In this document: one piece after another, positions 45,020 through 55,568 of the stretch
Layout: each line of letters opens with the position of its first letter
Numbering within the stretch: the first letter of the stretch is position 1
DNA from: Phytophthora hibernalis
Taxonomy: Eukaryota; Oomycota; Peronosporomycetes; Peronosporales; Peronosporaceae
Direction: 5' to 3'
Assembly (NCBI GenBank): GCA_012656075.1
Contig: JAAKBF010000035.1
Span: 711,858-775,857 of the forward strand
DNA length: 64,000 nucleotides
The notes under the pieces: model-generated
Told to the model about the DNA's origin: nothing
The model's input: only the letters and a program-made list of their open reading frames with translations
The model's database searches: none
Program-made: the position numbers and the translations under genes

Positions 45020-45540
45020 GTCCAGCGGTGTCTACTGATGCCGTACCCCCCGCGCTGGATGGAAACAGATCCGAAGTTGATTAACGATCCTGACTTGCCA
45101 TTTCGAGATGGTTGGCTCACTTCAGTACTCGTCCACTGTACTAGACCAGATTTGGCTAATGCAGTGCGAATGTTGGGAAGGTACGGTAGTGCGTACACTA
45201 AGAGAATTTCCGCCAAGCTCAACGTGTTATGCGGTATCTGCATGATACAAAACACGTTGGACTGGTCTACTACGCTACGAGGACATGTCCTCGTAGGACA
45301 TGTCGTAACACGTTGGACTGGTCTACCGCTACGAGGACATGTCCTCGTAGGACATGTCGTAGGACATGTCCTCGTAGCGGTAGACCAGTCCAACGTGTTT
45401 TGTATCATGCAGATACCGCATAACACGTTGAGCTTGGCGGAAATTCTCCTTAGTGTACGCACTACCATACCGAGAAGATGGTGTCAAACTCGATGCATTT
45501 GCGGATGCGGCTTTCCCGAATCATAAGTATTTCATCCTAC
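45020..45540 (+). pseudogene. Copia pol fragment (RT/RNase H junction)
   Basis: Plus-strand pieces give CTRPDLANAVRMLGRYGSAY, then a MRYLHDTKHVGLVYY block, and after the hairpin DGVKLDAFADAAFPNHK. These are the conserved post-RT segment and the start of RNase H of a copia element, distinct from the one at 39.6-44.2 kb and on the opposite strand. It is interrupted by the inverted duplication at 45179-45471. Confidence 0.7.
45179..45471. repeat. Long inverted duplication inside the copia fragment
   Basis: Arms of about 110 bp (45179-45287 and 45362-45471) are near-perfect reverse complements. The centre holds several copies of a palindrome built on CGAGGACATGTCCTCG. The repeat would fold into one large hairpin. 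Confidence 0.8.
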
Positions 45541-46274
45541 CCTCCAGACCGAGGAGACCAACAAGCTCCATTTGGGAGCTCTTCATGCAGTCGAAATTCG
45601 GATAAATACTGCAAAACAGACACCGAGAGGATACAGCAGTAACACACGCCCAATACGTCTCCGCTTCTCAAAAAAGTAGAGCAGCGAGCGCCAGGTATCT
45701 GACGAAATGACACGTTGATTGCTCAAAGCTACAAATGCAACATATACAAAAAGTACACGAAAACATGGTCAGAATGCGACATCGTTCGGCAAACTTCTGC
45801 AAATCTCGTAAAAAACCATCATACTCAGAATGGTTGCGAGGACTAGTCCGGCATTTATACAGTCTAGTGTAGTAGGTAAGCATATGCGTGCGTCGTTGCA
45901 TTGGACGCCTTCTAAATATAGATTAGTCGGCCGCTTAAGATGCAGCAGATAGGCCCCTCGACTTAAACGCGAATAAATCCGCGGAGGCACAGATTTCGAT
46001 TCAATAAGCTGTCCTACCCCTAGATATATACAATGTAGGTATATTAAACGTATTTTTATATTTGTATACTTTATGTCGACCATCACTCCTTCTGCGCTAT
46101 ATCTTCCGCCAGATCGAAAAGTCGCTCACTTTCAAATCTTCGCCCAAAGGCGCGAAGTCGACCAGATCTCCGGTTGGAACGGTGGTACGTTTGCGGCTAG
46201 CTGCATGCGCGCACTGCTCGCTGCCCACTACTAACCTAATTATGGCCATACACAGACACAATGGTGCACCTGAC
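45541..46274. other. No supported gene
   Basis: About 730 bp of mixed sequence after the copia fragment; only short, unconvincing frames on both strands. Confidence 0.35.
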
Positions 46275-46909
46275 CTACTCAACACTGCACTGGAGGCGTC
46301 GCTGTATCAACAACACCTCCTGCGACGACGAGAATACGCCGCCGAATGTCGCGTCCGGTCCGCGGCACGATGCGCAGCAGCGAAACGGGCACGGCGACTC
46401 ACCCGTGGCTTTCGTATGGCCAAAGCAAGCACCAGGCCCCACACGAGACGAGCGCAGCACCGACTCCGACATTCCGCATTCTCCACAGGTGTCGCTGATG
46501 TATGCTTCTTTGCGCGCCAGGCCAACGACGTCGTTACCGATCATTCTGGAGCCGTCACCGCTGCCACCACCGCGTTCAAGTCCGTCCAGAGGTCGCGAAC
46601 CTCGCCGAAACGAGCGGTGGTCTTACCGAGAAGCTGTAGATCCATACTCTTAACCACGTCCACTGGCGCTGCGTGTTGATTGGCGCGACAGCCACCCGCG
46701 TACGCTACGAGCGACTGATACGGTCCGAACGCAGACGCGACGGACGCCATCACAGCCTCCTGATGGGTTTGTGTCGGCGCTGTGGCCGGCGCTGTGGCCG
46801 TGTTGTTAATACTTTTCAACAACTTTACCTGTTCCTCACAAGCCTTATCTCTACTATCATTGCTTACGCCCTGTTCCTCGTCAACAATAAGTGAGAAGAA
46901 GAAAATCAA
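46275..46909 (-). CDS. Hypothetical coding block, strand uncertain
   Basis: Two minus-strand frames (46909-46541 with SQHxx-free Ala/Thr-rich text and VRDLWTDLNAVVAAVTAPE; 46544-46275 with CGECGMSES and CPFRCCASC) abut, but the complementary strand also has open frames here. The Cys pairs hint at a zinc-binding fragment. No family was recognised. Low confidence that any of these is expressed. Confidence 0.2.
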
Positions 46910-47131
46910 AACTAGTTCATGTACGTATTTTACGAAGAAAATGATAATGTCGACGAAGTCTGCTGCTATACTTCCGCCTCGCCCGAGAATGTACGAAACT
47001 GCGAGATCCCTACTGTGCGCACACGGTAGTTCGCCACGCGGAATTAGTTGTTAATTCTGCGTCCGCGTAGCTCGGAGTCGTACGGCAGAGGCAGGTCAGA
47101 CGACTGTAGACCTTCTGTATGCTCCCCATGC

Positions 47132-47341
47132 TTACTCCGCCGTTTGACGCACATACAAGATTCGCTCCAGATCACCGTCTTTAAGTGGCGTTAGGATACG
47201 GCCTGCCAGGTCCGCCGAACATGGGAACGCGGAGTCGGACACGACGTTGATTCGCGGGTCGGGGTAGTAACGGGGATCGAGAACTTGTTCCGGCAACCGA
47301 GGGACGTATCGGAGTCGTTCCACAGTAGTATATACTGGCAC
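47132..47341 (-). pseudogene. Fragment of a DDE transposase
   Basis: A short frame with NVVSDSAFPCSADLAGRIL and TPLKDGDLERIL. The DSAFP box followed by ...GRIxTPLKDGDLERI is the second-Asp region of a DDE superfamily transposase frequent in oomycetes. Nothing else of the gene is present. Confidence 0.55.
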
Positions 47342-47694
47342 ATTACACCGGCAGTTTTTTTCTTACCATTATTTTACAAGGAGAATAGGTTTCGAGCATT
47401 TCTATGCGAGAGGAGCTATTTCTAACGATGCGACCGCTCGACCAGCTGAGAGCGTGAGGAGACATCTGTTGCAGCTTAAGCGTCCGCATAACCTCTCGCT
47501 AATCGATATGAAACAGCACACAGCAATTTTTTCTTCGCGTAATTTACGGTTAAGGCTAGGTCTGCATTTTCGTGGAAATTCCCCTCTTGGAGCCATTACC
47601 ATTGGTCAGAATCTGTCGTGACTTTTGACCAATAGTGCCTCTACAGAAACAGAAAGTTCTTCTCTCATTCGAGAATCTGCTGCCTGGAGGAAAG
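47342..47694. other. Upstream region of the CRN gene
   Basis: About 350 bp with no gene. The promoter of the CRN gene, if active, would lie here. Confidence 0.35.
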
Positions 47695-49007
47695 ATGGTA
47701 GCTCTCTACTGTGTCATCGTTGGGGTGAAAGGGAGTGCGTTCCCGTGGACATCGACGCTAGTCAGTCGGTGGGCCACTTGAAGAAGGCGATCAAGGCGGA
47801 GAAACTGAACAAGATCAAATGCGATGCAGATGAACTGCAGCTGTCCCTGGCAAAGACGGAGGGCGGCACGTGGCTCTCGTCTCACTTGGAAGACGTGAAG
47901 AAGCTCAAGAAAGGGGAAAAGACTGCTTTAATCGAAGGGCTGACACACGAAGACAATGAACTTGATGGGGAGTTTGGCCTTGACGAGGTTCTCGAGGGGA
48001 TGCCAGAACCGAAAACCAAGCAAATCCACGTGTTGGTGGTGGTTCCGGGCGGTGCAGTTGGTTCAGCGAGCGAGACTTCCAGGATGGATCAACTCGTCGA
48101 AAAGGTTGACAAGGTGTACGAGCAGACTGTGCTGACCAAACGCAAGCGATATGCCCACTGAAATGAACTCGTCCAAGGGCAAGCAGCTACTGGAAGACTT
48201 AAACATTCAGGTGGTTCCTGTGCGCACAGTTCCATTTGACGTTGGAAGGGGGAATCCGGTCAACGGATTCCAGTGGATGAGTGTTGAATGCGGACAAGAG
48301 ATCCACGATCTCTCTGAGGAGCAGCAGCGACGACGTTATCATAAATACGTAGAAGACAACATTGGTGATGTGCTGAAGGAGCAGCAGCTGTGTGTGATTG
48401 GCGTGGAAAAAGCAAAAAGTTCTTACGAAAGAAGTTCCTGGTTGCAACATTGAACTAGCTGGAAGCACGGATTTCCTCGTTCTCAGCGATATTGCCGTGG
48501 CGAATCCTTCCAGTGTTAAGTACTTGCCAGGAGTGAAGATGCTGATTGAAGTGAAGAGAGCCGTTCAAAGTAACTCCGAGTTCCAGGCTATGTCGGAGCT
48601 AATCGCTTTGGATCTAATCGTTCGCAAAGACCCAGTAATGGCACTTCTTACTGACTTGAACGCCGTGTGGATGTTCTTCTGGTTCTCCGGAGATGAAGAT
48701 GGTTGTGCTCTCATCCAGACGGCGACCATCGCGAATCCAGGGAGGCTTTCGAGGTGATCAGGAAGCTGTTGGCGCAGTCTCCCATTACTGGTACCGAGAT
48801 CAAACTCCCGTACATTCAAAATCCCGTGAAGAGATTGAAGCTGAAAATGTGTTACCACCTATCGGAGAGGGTGAAAGTGGCGGGATTCGTGAGAGCATCG
48901 AACGATACTATGACATCGCCAGTATGTTAGGTCCCGACATTGAGATGGCGCGTGCTGTGGCCCGGCAGGTCACTCGATCTATTCCCACGTTGAGTTATTT
49001 CAGCTGA
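47695..49007 (+). pseudogene. Crinkler (CRN) family effector, frameshifted
   Basis: CRN proteins are modular oomycete effectors that act in the host nucleus. The start at 47695 (MVALYCVIVG) opens a typical header. The LxLFLAK-like box (LQLSLAK, about 47835) is followed by a Trp-Leu containing DWL-type region and the HVLVVVP recombination motif (about 48025), where N-terminal and C-terminal modules meet in this family. The C-terminal module has a LIEVKRA box (about 48540) that resembles the E-x-K of restriction-like nucleases, only suggestive. The frame changes at about 47745, 48160, 48410, 48730 and 48880. No canonical cleavable signal peptide is seen, as is usual for CRNs. Given errors elsewhere, the breaks may be partly artefactual. 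Confidence 0.75.
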
Positions 49008-49082
49008 TTCTCCTTCGGCATGCATCACTAATAAATTGCTTTTTATCATGATTTTTCATCCTGACAAATATAAAGTTAATAG

Positions 49083-49091
49083 TATATAAAG
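49083..49091 (+). promoter_or_regulatory. TATA-like box before the first viral ORF
   Basis: TATATAAAG immediately precedes the ATG at 49092. Similar boxes stand before other viral genes (49386, 53404, 54507, 55218, 60889). Confidence 0.4.
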
Positions 49092-49289
49092 ATGACATAC
49101 TCACCCGATCAATACGAACTTAACAAAGAGCGAATCAAAGCCGCTCAAAAGCGGTACTATCTGAAAACAAGGGAAACGCGACTGGCTAAGCAGCGAGAAT
49201 ATGATGAGAAGAATCGCGAAGAAATTCGTGCTCGTAAGAAGAAGAATTACTTAAGTAAATCCGAACTTAAGCAAAGCGAGCTTAACTGA
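49092..49289 (+). CDS. Small basic helical protein (viral)
   Basis: 65 residues, very rich in Lys, Arg and Glu, with Tyr/Arg-rich heptads (AAQKRYYLKTRETRLAKQRE) suggesting one long charged helix. No known domain. A similar charged linker occurs between the nuclease domain and zinc motif of the second GIY-YIG protein, so it may bind nucleic acid. The ATG lies one base after a TATA-like box, so transcription may start further upstream. Confidence 0.5.
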   Translation: MTYSPDQYELNKERIKAAQKRYYLKTRETRLAKQREYDEKNREEIRARKKKNYLSKSELKQSELN

Positions 49290-49385
49290 TTTTTAATTTT
49301 TTTCTCTCAGCCCTAATATAAAGTCGATCCTGATACAAGGTCCAATAATTATAAAGTCGATTCTCACGAGATTAATTTAGTCGAA

Positions 49386-49394
49386 GATATATAG
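49386..49394 (+). promoter_or_regulatory. TATATAG box before the polymerase gene
   Basis: GATATATAG, 5 bp before the ATG at 49400. Upstream (49317-49365) two ATAAAGTCGAT(C/T)CT boxes lie in tandem. Confidence 0.45.
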
Positions 49395-49399
49395 GCAAT

Positions 49400-52300
49400 A
49401 TGTTTGCATACGAACTCGCAGGATTAAAGAGATTAAATATCCAAGCTGTCAAATTGGGTAGCAGCTACCGGGTTAAGGTTCGAGGTAGAACTGGAAAGAT
49501 GGTATATGTTAGCAACATTTCTCGTTCAGTCAACAAGAAATTGGTGGCTAAGCAGTACAATGTTTCTGTTGAAACCCTTGAGAAGCATATGTCGCCTGAC
49601 TATAAGTCTGATCCCAAGTACCGGTTTTACACTGGTAATCACATGGAATCACACTTATATGAGGGTATCGAGGCTACTGATTTCTACGATAAGCTCGAGA
49701 ACGTTCTTTCAACTCAGGCAAGTGCTTTTAAGGTAAATATTGCTCTCGGGTACGAACTTGTGGGCAAGACTGATCCTGATGACACTCGCTACTTCTACCC
49801 GAATCTCGCAAACACTTATGTATTCAATAAGCCTGTCGCAATCAACAGCAAGGCGGATATTCGAAAGAAGGTGATTTCGGAAATTCGGTCTATGGAGTTG
49901 GCTGACAAGCTGAACTACCCCAGCTCCGGATATAAGCTTAAGGCGATCACTGCATTCAAGATTTTAGTCTACCATCGCGACCATGCTCTTGGGGATAGCG
50001 ACGCTGTTATTCCTACGATTATCCGCGAAAACAAGCATGTAATCAACTTCCTAAGACCAACAACAAGTGCGTCTTCCACTGCATCACCTGGCACACATTC
50101 CAGAGCGCTAAGAAGGATCCTCGCAGAATTCAGGCTCAGGTGAAGGATGCATTCAAGCGCTACTGCTCTTTTAGGGAGTAAAGTATACGTTGAGTCTATT
50201 TAGGAGCTTCAAGCCTATTGACCTGCTACAGCTCGATGAGGTTGAGGACTGCTTCCAGCTCGGTATTAACGTATATAGCATGGATGTAGCTTCTGGGAAT
50301 GTAGAATGTATTCGTAGGTCGGACAAGGGGTTTGAATCTATGGATATTCTATCACACGAGAATCACGCTCTCTACATCAAGAGCATCGATATGCTTCAGT
50401 CTAAGTATCAGTGCCCCAAGTGTGAAATGATATTCGTGAGCGGTGAAAGACTCAAAAACCACAAGAAAAATCAGTGCGAGCTTGTGAATATTGAGAGCTT
50501 CCCTGCTGAGCCAACTATCTACAGGCCAGCTCCTAACGCGATTCGATCACTGCTTACAAAGTATTCCATTAAGGAGGCCAATCAATACATCGACAACTTC
50601 ATTGTTTATGACTTTGAGGCAATCCTTAAGCCTACCGCGACTCAACACGGTGAAAGTACTGTCTTCACGAACGAACACATTCCTGTGACTGTATCCGTTG
50701 CTGATAGCTTAACCGAGGAGGTGCGCTGCTTTGTGAATGACGATCCGAAGATGCTGCTGACGGATATGTTCAAATACATCGGTGATGTATCGCTGAAGAT
50801 CCAACAGTACAATGTCGATAAGTATAAGTCGCTTCTGCAAAAATCATCAACGCCCACGGTCTGACAGGTTTGGAAATTCAGGCGTCAATCTGGGTAAGAA
50901 GTACAAGATGTCTGATGTGGAGAGTTGGATTAAGGAAGGGAAGTATGATAGCTTCTTCCACTTCCATAACAGTCTTGGCTTTGGTAAGCAGAGGTCCGAC
51001 TACGGAAGACTTAAACAGCAGATTGATCAGGTTCCAGTGTTCGGCTTCAATTCGGGTCGATACGATATCAACTTGATTAAGAGCGACTTATTCGCCATCA
51101 TTGGTACTGACAACATCAAATCTGTTATCAAGAACCCCAGCTACATGTGCATTGCTACATCGAACATGAAAATGCTCGATATTAGCAACTATGTACCGGC
51201 TGGTACCAGCTACGATAATATCTTACGACATATCTCGGTGGCTGCAAATGTGATGACAAAATTAGATGTGTCTGTGGTCTTGGCAAGGGTCTTTCCCGTA
51301 TGAATACATCACCGCGTTCAATGTACTCAACCAGACTACTATTCCGCCTAAGTCAGCTTTTGACAGCAAGCTCCGTGGAACAAGCATCAGCGGTGATGAA
51401 TACGAGCGAGTGAAGTTTGTGTGGAAGTACTATGAGATGAAATCCATCAAGGACCTACTGGTCTGGTACAACAATCTCGATGTAGTCCCATTCATCAAGG
51501 CTATCAAAGCCCAGCGCGAGCTATTCATGCGTTTCGATCTGGATATGTTCGCTGATGGTGTGTCTCTACCAGGACTTAGTGAAAAGTTATGTATCAGACC
51601 TGCTTTAACAATCTCCAATATCCGGATAAGACACCTGCTAACGCATTCCAATTTCCACCCCAGCGTATGGGTGGCTACAAGAGTCAGGATGCTAAGGCAA
51701 AGCGGGAATTTGGTATGACACTTGCTCACTTGAATACATTGTTGCAAAAGCAAAAGTATCTGTGTTGTTTATGCTACTGTCAGCTGACCGTCGATACCGC
51801 TTCAGCAGACCGTATCAACAACAAGCTTGGACACATCGATGGCAACGTATTGGTTGGCTGTATCAAGTGCAACACCGCCCGTAAGGACATGTCTCTCAAG
51901 GGATTCCGCTATAAGAAGTTGCTTGAGTTCAACTCGGACAAATTGGTGTATAGCATTGATAAGGAGGAAAAGGATATCTACGCTAAGATGAAGGCCAACA
52001 TTGCTGGAGGTCCATCTATTATCTTTAATCGCTACGCTAAGCGCAACGAGACGAAGATTCGTGGAGGTAAGCTCTGTAAGAAAATTATCGGATACGATGC
52101 CAACGCTTTATACCTATGGGCACTTGGTAATGAGATGCCATGCGGACGATTGACTACGATCGAGGCTTATGATGGCATTGTCGAGGACATCGTTTCTGAT
52201 AAGATTTTCGGCTTCCTCGAGTGTAATATTCGCACACCAGAGCACTTGAAAGAGTACTTCAGTGAGATGACCCCAATCTTCAAGAATACGCTAATCGATT

Positions 52301-53379
52301 GTGCTGATGAGAGTATCATTGGTCATCACATGTACAAGTACAACGAGGCACGTAAGCAAAGCCGAGCAAAACCAGCTCGTAAGCTGATAGGTAGCTACTT
52401 TGGTGAAAAGATTCTTATATACGCACCTTTGCTTAAATGGTATCTTTCCCACGGTTTGGAGATTACCAAGACTTACTGCTTTATTAAGGCCAGCTCTCAC
52501 AAGGCTTTTGATCCATTTATGGAGGCTGTATCAAACGCTCGACGAAAGGGTGATGTTGATAAGTCGAAGGCGATGATTGCTGAGATGATGAAACTTGTAG
52601 GCAACAGTGCTTTCGGTCGATCTGGAATGGATATGAGCAAGCACAAAGAGGTCAAGTATGAGTCGAACGACAAAGCTATTAAGAGCAAGATCGAACACTT
52701 TACGTTCCACCGGTTGGAGGAGCTTAATGATTCTTGTGAGATTACGATGAAAAAGCGTCGGCTCAACAACAAGAACCCGATCCATTTATCGATTGCTATC
52801 TATCAGCTCGCTAAGCTACGCATGCTTCAGTTTTACTATGACTGCATCGACTTTTACTTCGATCGTTCAGACTTTCAATATCAGGAGATGGACACGGACA
52901 GTGGCTATATCGCGTTCAGCTGCGAGAACCCATTCAAAGAATGCATCAAGCCTGAACTACGTGATCACTTCGATGAGCATAAGTATGAGTGGTTCCCGCG
53001 AGACTACAACGCCGAGGTAGCCAAGTTCGATCGCCGCACGCCTGGACTATTTAAGGAAGAGTGGCGAGGTGATGCAATGGTCTCATTATCCTCTAAGAAC
53101 TACATCTGCTCTCTACCGGACGAGGAGCACAAGGTCAAAGTCAGTGCTAAGGGTGTACAGCAGGGGCGTGGTCGCAATGTTGATGTACTTAGCCCAGACG
53201 GTTTTGAGACAGTTGTACGGGACCGTATCACACTTCGGGGTACTAACAAGGGTTTCAGACTATCGAAAGAAACCAAATCGATCATTACCTATACTCAAAC
53301 CAAAACAGCGCTCAATTATTGGTACGACAAGCGACAGGTACTGTCAGACGGTATTTCTACGATTCCGCTCGATATTTAG
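49400..53379 (+). CDS. Protein-primed family B DNA polymerase with HNH-like insert (frame broken)
   Basis: About 1,320 codons in seven or more frame segments. The N-terminal domain has KCVFHCITWHTF (about 50070). A C2H2-like finger (CPKC...H...C, 50412-50477) precedes exonuclease motifs Exo I (FIVYDFEAIL, about 50610), Exo II (FGFNSGRYDINLIK, about 51045) and Exo III (YNNLDVVPF, about 51470). A zinc/HNH-like module lies at 51763-51873. Polymerase motifs A (YDANALYLWAL, about 52093), B (KLVGNSAFGR, about 52590) and C (MDTDSGYI, about 52890) keep their catalytic Asp residues. Frame changes fall near 50050, 50175, 50210, 50850, 51190, 51290 and 51590. The last 1.8 kb, including the whole catalytic core, is open. 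It would replicate the element from a terminal-protein primer. Confidence 0.9.
51763..51873 (+). other. HNH/endonuclease VII-like zinc module inside the polymerase
   Basis: LCCLCYCQLTV, then SADRINNKLGHIDGNVLVGC and IKCNTARK. The two Cys pairs, the DRIxN...GHxxGNV box and CxxCN match the beta-beta-alpha metal fold of HNH-type endonucleases. It sits between Exo III and motif A in one uninterrupted reading frame with the polymerase core. Confidence 0.65.
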
Positions 53380-53415
53380 GGGATCTATTTCCATATTTTG
53401 TTTCTAATATAGACC

Positions 53416-54494
53416 ATGGATGCGCTACTATCGAAGTTATATCACAATCCAAAAACAGGGTATATCGGCAGCAATGCTCTATATCAGAAGGCTAAACAAA
53501 TTGAAAAATCTATTCGATTGAAGGATGTTAAGGAGTGGTATGGTAATCAGACTGACATTCAACGGTACCATGGAAAAACAACACAATTTGATGGTTTCAA
53601 GATTGCTTCGACCAATCCAAATAGTTGGCAAGCTGATTTAGCATTCTGGAGAGGAAATACCATTCTAACTGCTATCAATATCAACTCCAGAATTGGTTTT
53701 GCTAAGATATTAACTGACAAACGATGGAGCAGTGTTTCCAAGGGATTAAAGCTCTTGAATCGCTTAACGTTGATATTTTGACAACCGACAATGGATCTGA
53801 GTTCATGAATAGGCACGCTCAAGCATATTTCAAGCGAAAATCTATTACTCACTACAATAACGAGCCAGGTGATCATGGAACAATGGGTAAGATTGAGCGC
53901 TTCAATCGTACGCTTAAATCGAGGCTGATGAAGATAAAGCAACCTTTATCGATTAAGCTTCTTAGTGACGTCATCGACAACTACAACAATACGGTTCACA
54001 CTTCTATCAAAATGACACCAAATGAAGCGACTGGACAGGTAATTGAATCAGAATTGAGTCATAACAACACAACTATGGAAAATCTCGAGAATCGACTCGA
54101 AATTGGAACTTCTGTGCTTTATCGTTTGAAGAAGAAGCAATTTGAGAAAGAATCGGCTCAATGGAGTAAGTCTATCTACGAAGTAGTTGGTATCGATGGC
54201 TATCGGATCCAAATCAGATCTAAAAACGGTCATATTCTCTACAAATCACTCAATGATATCAAACCGGTTGACGATGAGACTACAGATGCCCCATCCGCCA
54301 AGAACCAAGTCTTTGAAGCTGAGAAGATCTTAGATCACAAAAAGATGCGAACCGGGAAGTTCAAATATCTTATCAAATGGATTGGATATGATGATTCAAC
54401 GTGGGAACCATTCTCAAATCTCCGTTTAATTAATAAAAACAGACCGTCTGAGTTAGAGAAGGAATATTTTGGGGCTAAAGAAATTCCTTTCTGA
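53416..54494 (+). CDS. Retroviral-type integrase with C-terminal chromodomain (one frame break)
   Basis: Two frame segments (53416-53720 and 53724-54494) meet near 53725. The catalytic triad is DD35E: Asp in NSWQADLAFW (53635), Asp in LTTDNGSEF (53787) and Glu in GKIERFNRTLKSRL, 35 residues later. An SH3-like C-terminal domain follows (about residues 125-180 of the second segment), then a chromodomain (VFEAEKILDHKK, FKYLIKWIGYDDSTWEPFSN). Polinton integrases insert the linear genome and give a short target duplication; chromodomain forms are thought to read histone marks. A C(T)AATATAG box lies 4 bp before the ATG. Confidence 0.9.
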
Positions 54495-54506
54495 AGCAAG
54501 AATTGG

Positions 54507-54519
54507 GATATATATATAG
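54507..54519 (+). promoter_or_regulatory. TATATAG box before GIY-YIG nuclease 1
   Basis: GATATATATATAG ends 18 bp before the ATG at 54538, directly after the integrase stop. Confidence 0.5.
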
Positions 54520-54537
54520 AAGGCAATCATCGTAAAA

Positions 54538-55038
54538 ATGATTGGGAGAATCTACAAAATTATCCACAGACAGAGTTTAATCTGTTATGTAGGCTCGACA
54601 CTTAATACCGTGAGCAACCGATGGTCAGGTCATAAGGCTGACTTCCAAAAATGGAAGAAAGGTAGAACGTCCAATGTCTCCATTTTCGAACACTTTGATA
54701 AACATGGTATTGAACAATTTAAGATCATTTTGATCAAGGAATATGAAGTTGCAGATAAAACACATTTACGAGCTTATGAACAACTATGGATTAATAAGCT
54801 TAGACGTAGCTGTGTCAATAAAAATAACGCAATCATGTTTAAGGATCTTTACTTTAAAAACTATAAAGCAACCCATATCGAACTACTTCGAGAAAAGAGC
54901 AGGATTAAAAATAAGCTTCCGCATAATGTTGCTAAGGCATTAGAAAAGTTTAACTGCGATTGTGGCGGTAAGTACGCCAGAAAACATAAATCAACGCATA
55001 TCAAATCCAGTCGACACCAGACGTGGCTATCGAACTGA
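54538..55038 (+). CDS. GIY-YIG endonuclease 1 with C-terminal zinc motif
   Basis: 166 residues, intact. The N-terminus MIGRIYKIIHRQSLICYVGS gives the GIY (here RIYKI) and YIG (YVGS) elements; NRWSGHKADFQKW carries the catalytic-type Arg, and RAYEQLWINKL the Glu helix that closes the fold. The C-terminus CDCGGKYARKHKSTHIKSSR with a final His/Trp looks like a small zinc motif, repeated in the paralogue at 63391. GIY-YIG nucleases act in homing, repair or resolution; the exact role here is unknown. Its own TATATAG box suggests separate transcription. Confidence 0.85.
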   Translation: MIGRIYKIIHRQSLICYVGSTLNTVSNRWSGHKADFQKWKKGRTSNVSIFEHFDKHGIEQFKIILIKEYEVADKTHLRAYEQLWINKLRRSCVNKNNAIMFKDLYFKNYKATHIELLREKSRIKNKLPHNVAKALEKFNCDCGGKYARKHKSTHIKSSRHQTWLSN

Positions 55039-55236
55039 AGGCCGCACATTTTTAGTAAAAACAAACAGGAGATCAACTCTTGAAAAGGAGTACTGGGGTT
55101 TAAAAAATGAGTCATAGTTAGCTTGTAAATAATTTTGATAGAGACATCCTCTGTAAGCTTTTGACTCAAGTATATTGTTCGATCTATTTTTGCGAAACGT
55201 TTTGAATTATCTGACTTGATATATAGTAATAATATA
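55039..55236. promoter_or_regulatory. Spacer with TATATAG box
   Basis: Non-coding 198 bp. GATATATAG at 55218-55226 lies 10 bp before the next ATG (55237). Confidence 0.4.
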
Positions 55237-55527
55237 ATGTGCCCCAGTTGTTTAGAAAAGGACCGTGAGCTTGCTAAGCTTCAGCGGAAGCTATGGATTA
55301 TCCATGAAGTAAGCCGAATCAAGAACGAACTAATGAACCTTGATGCATCAGCCAATTTCCGAAAAACGGTAGTAAATCGTAAGTATCGCCACGAGTTGGA
55401 AGCAATATTTGGAGTTCCATTTCATTGCATCAAGGACCGCTATCTAAGTCTTCTTAATGAGCGAAATCATATTTGTCATTCGTACTCTCAATTTCGACAC
55501 GACTCAGTTATGCCGAGCTACTGGTAA
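55237..55527 (+). CDS. Small viral protein with N-terminal Cys pair, hypothetical
   Basis: About 96 residues beginning MCPSCLEKDRELAKLQRKLW: a CxxC at the very N-terminus followed by an amphipathic helix and a basic middle (KTVVNRKYRHELEAIFGVPF). No known family. It overlaps the start region of the next frame, as in a compact viral genome. Confidence 0.5.
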   Translation: MCPSCLEKDRELAKLQRKLWIIHEVSRIKNELMNLDASANFRKTVVNRKYRHELEAIFGVPFHCIKDRYLSLLNERNHICHSYSQFRHDSVMPSYW

Positions 55528-55568
55528 TTATGTACTCATTTTTTATGATTCAGATGATATAGACACAA

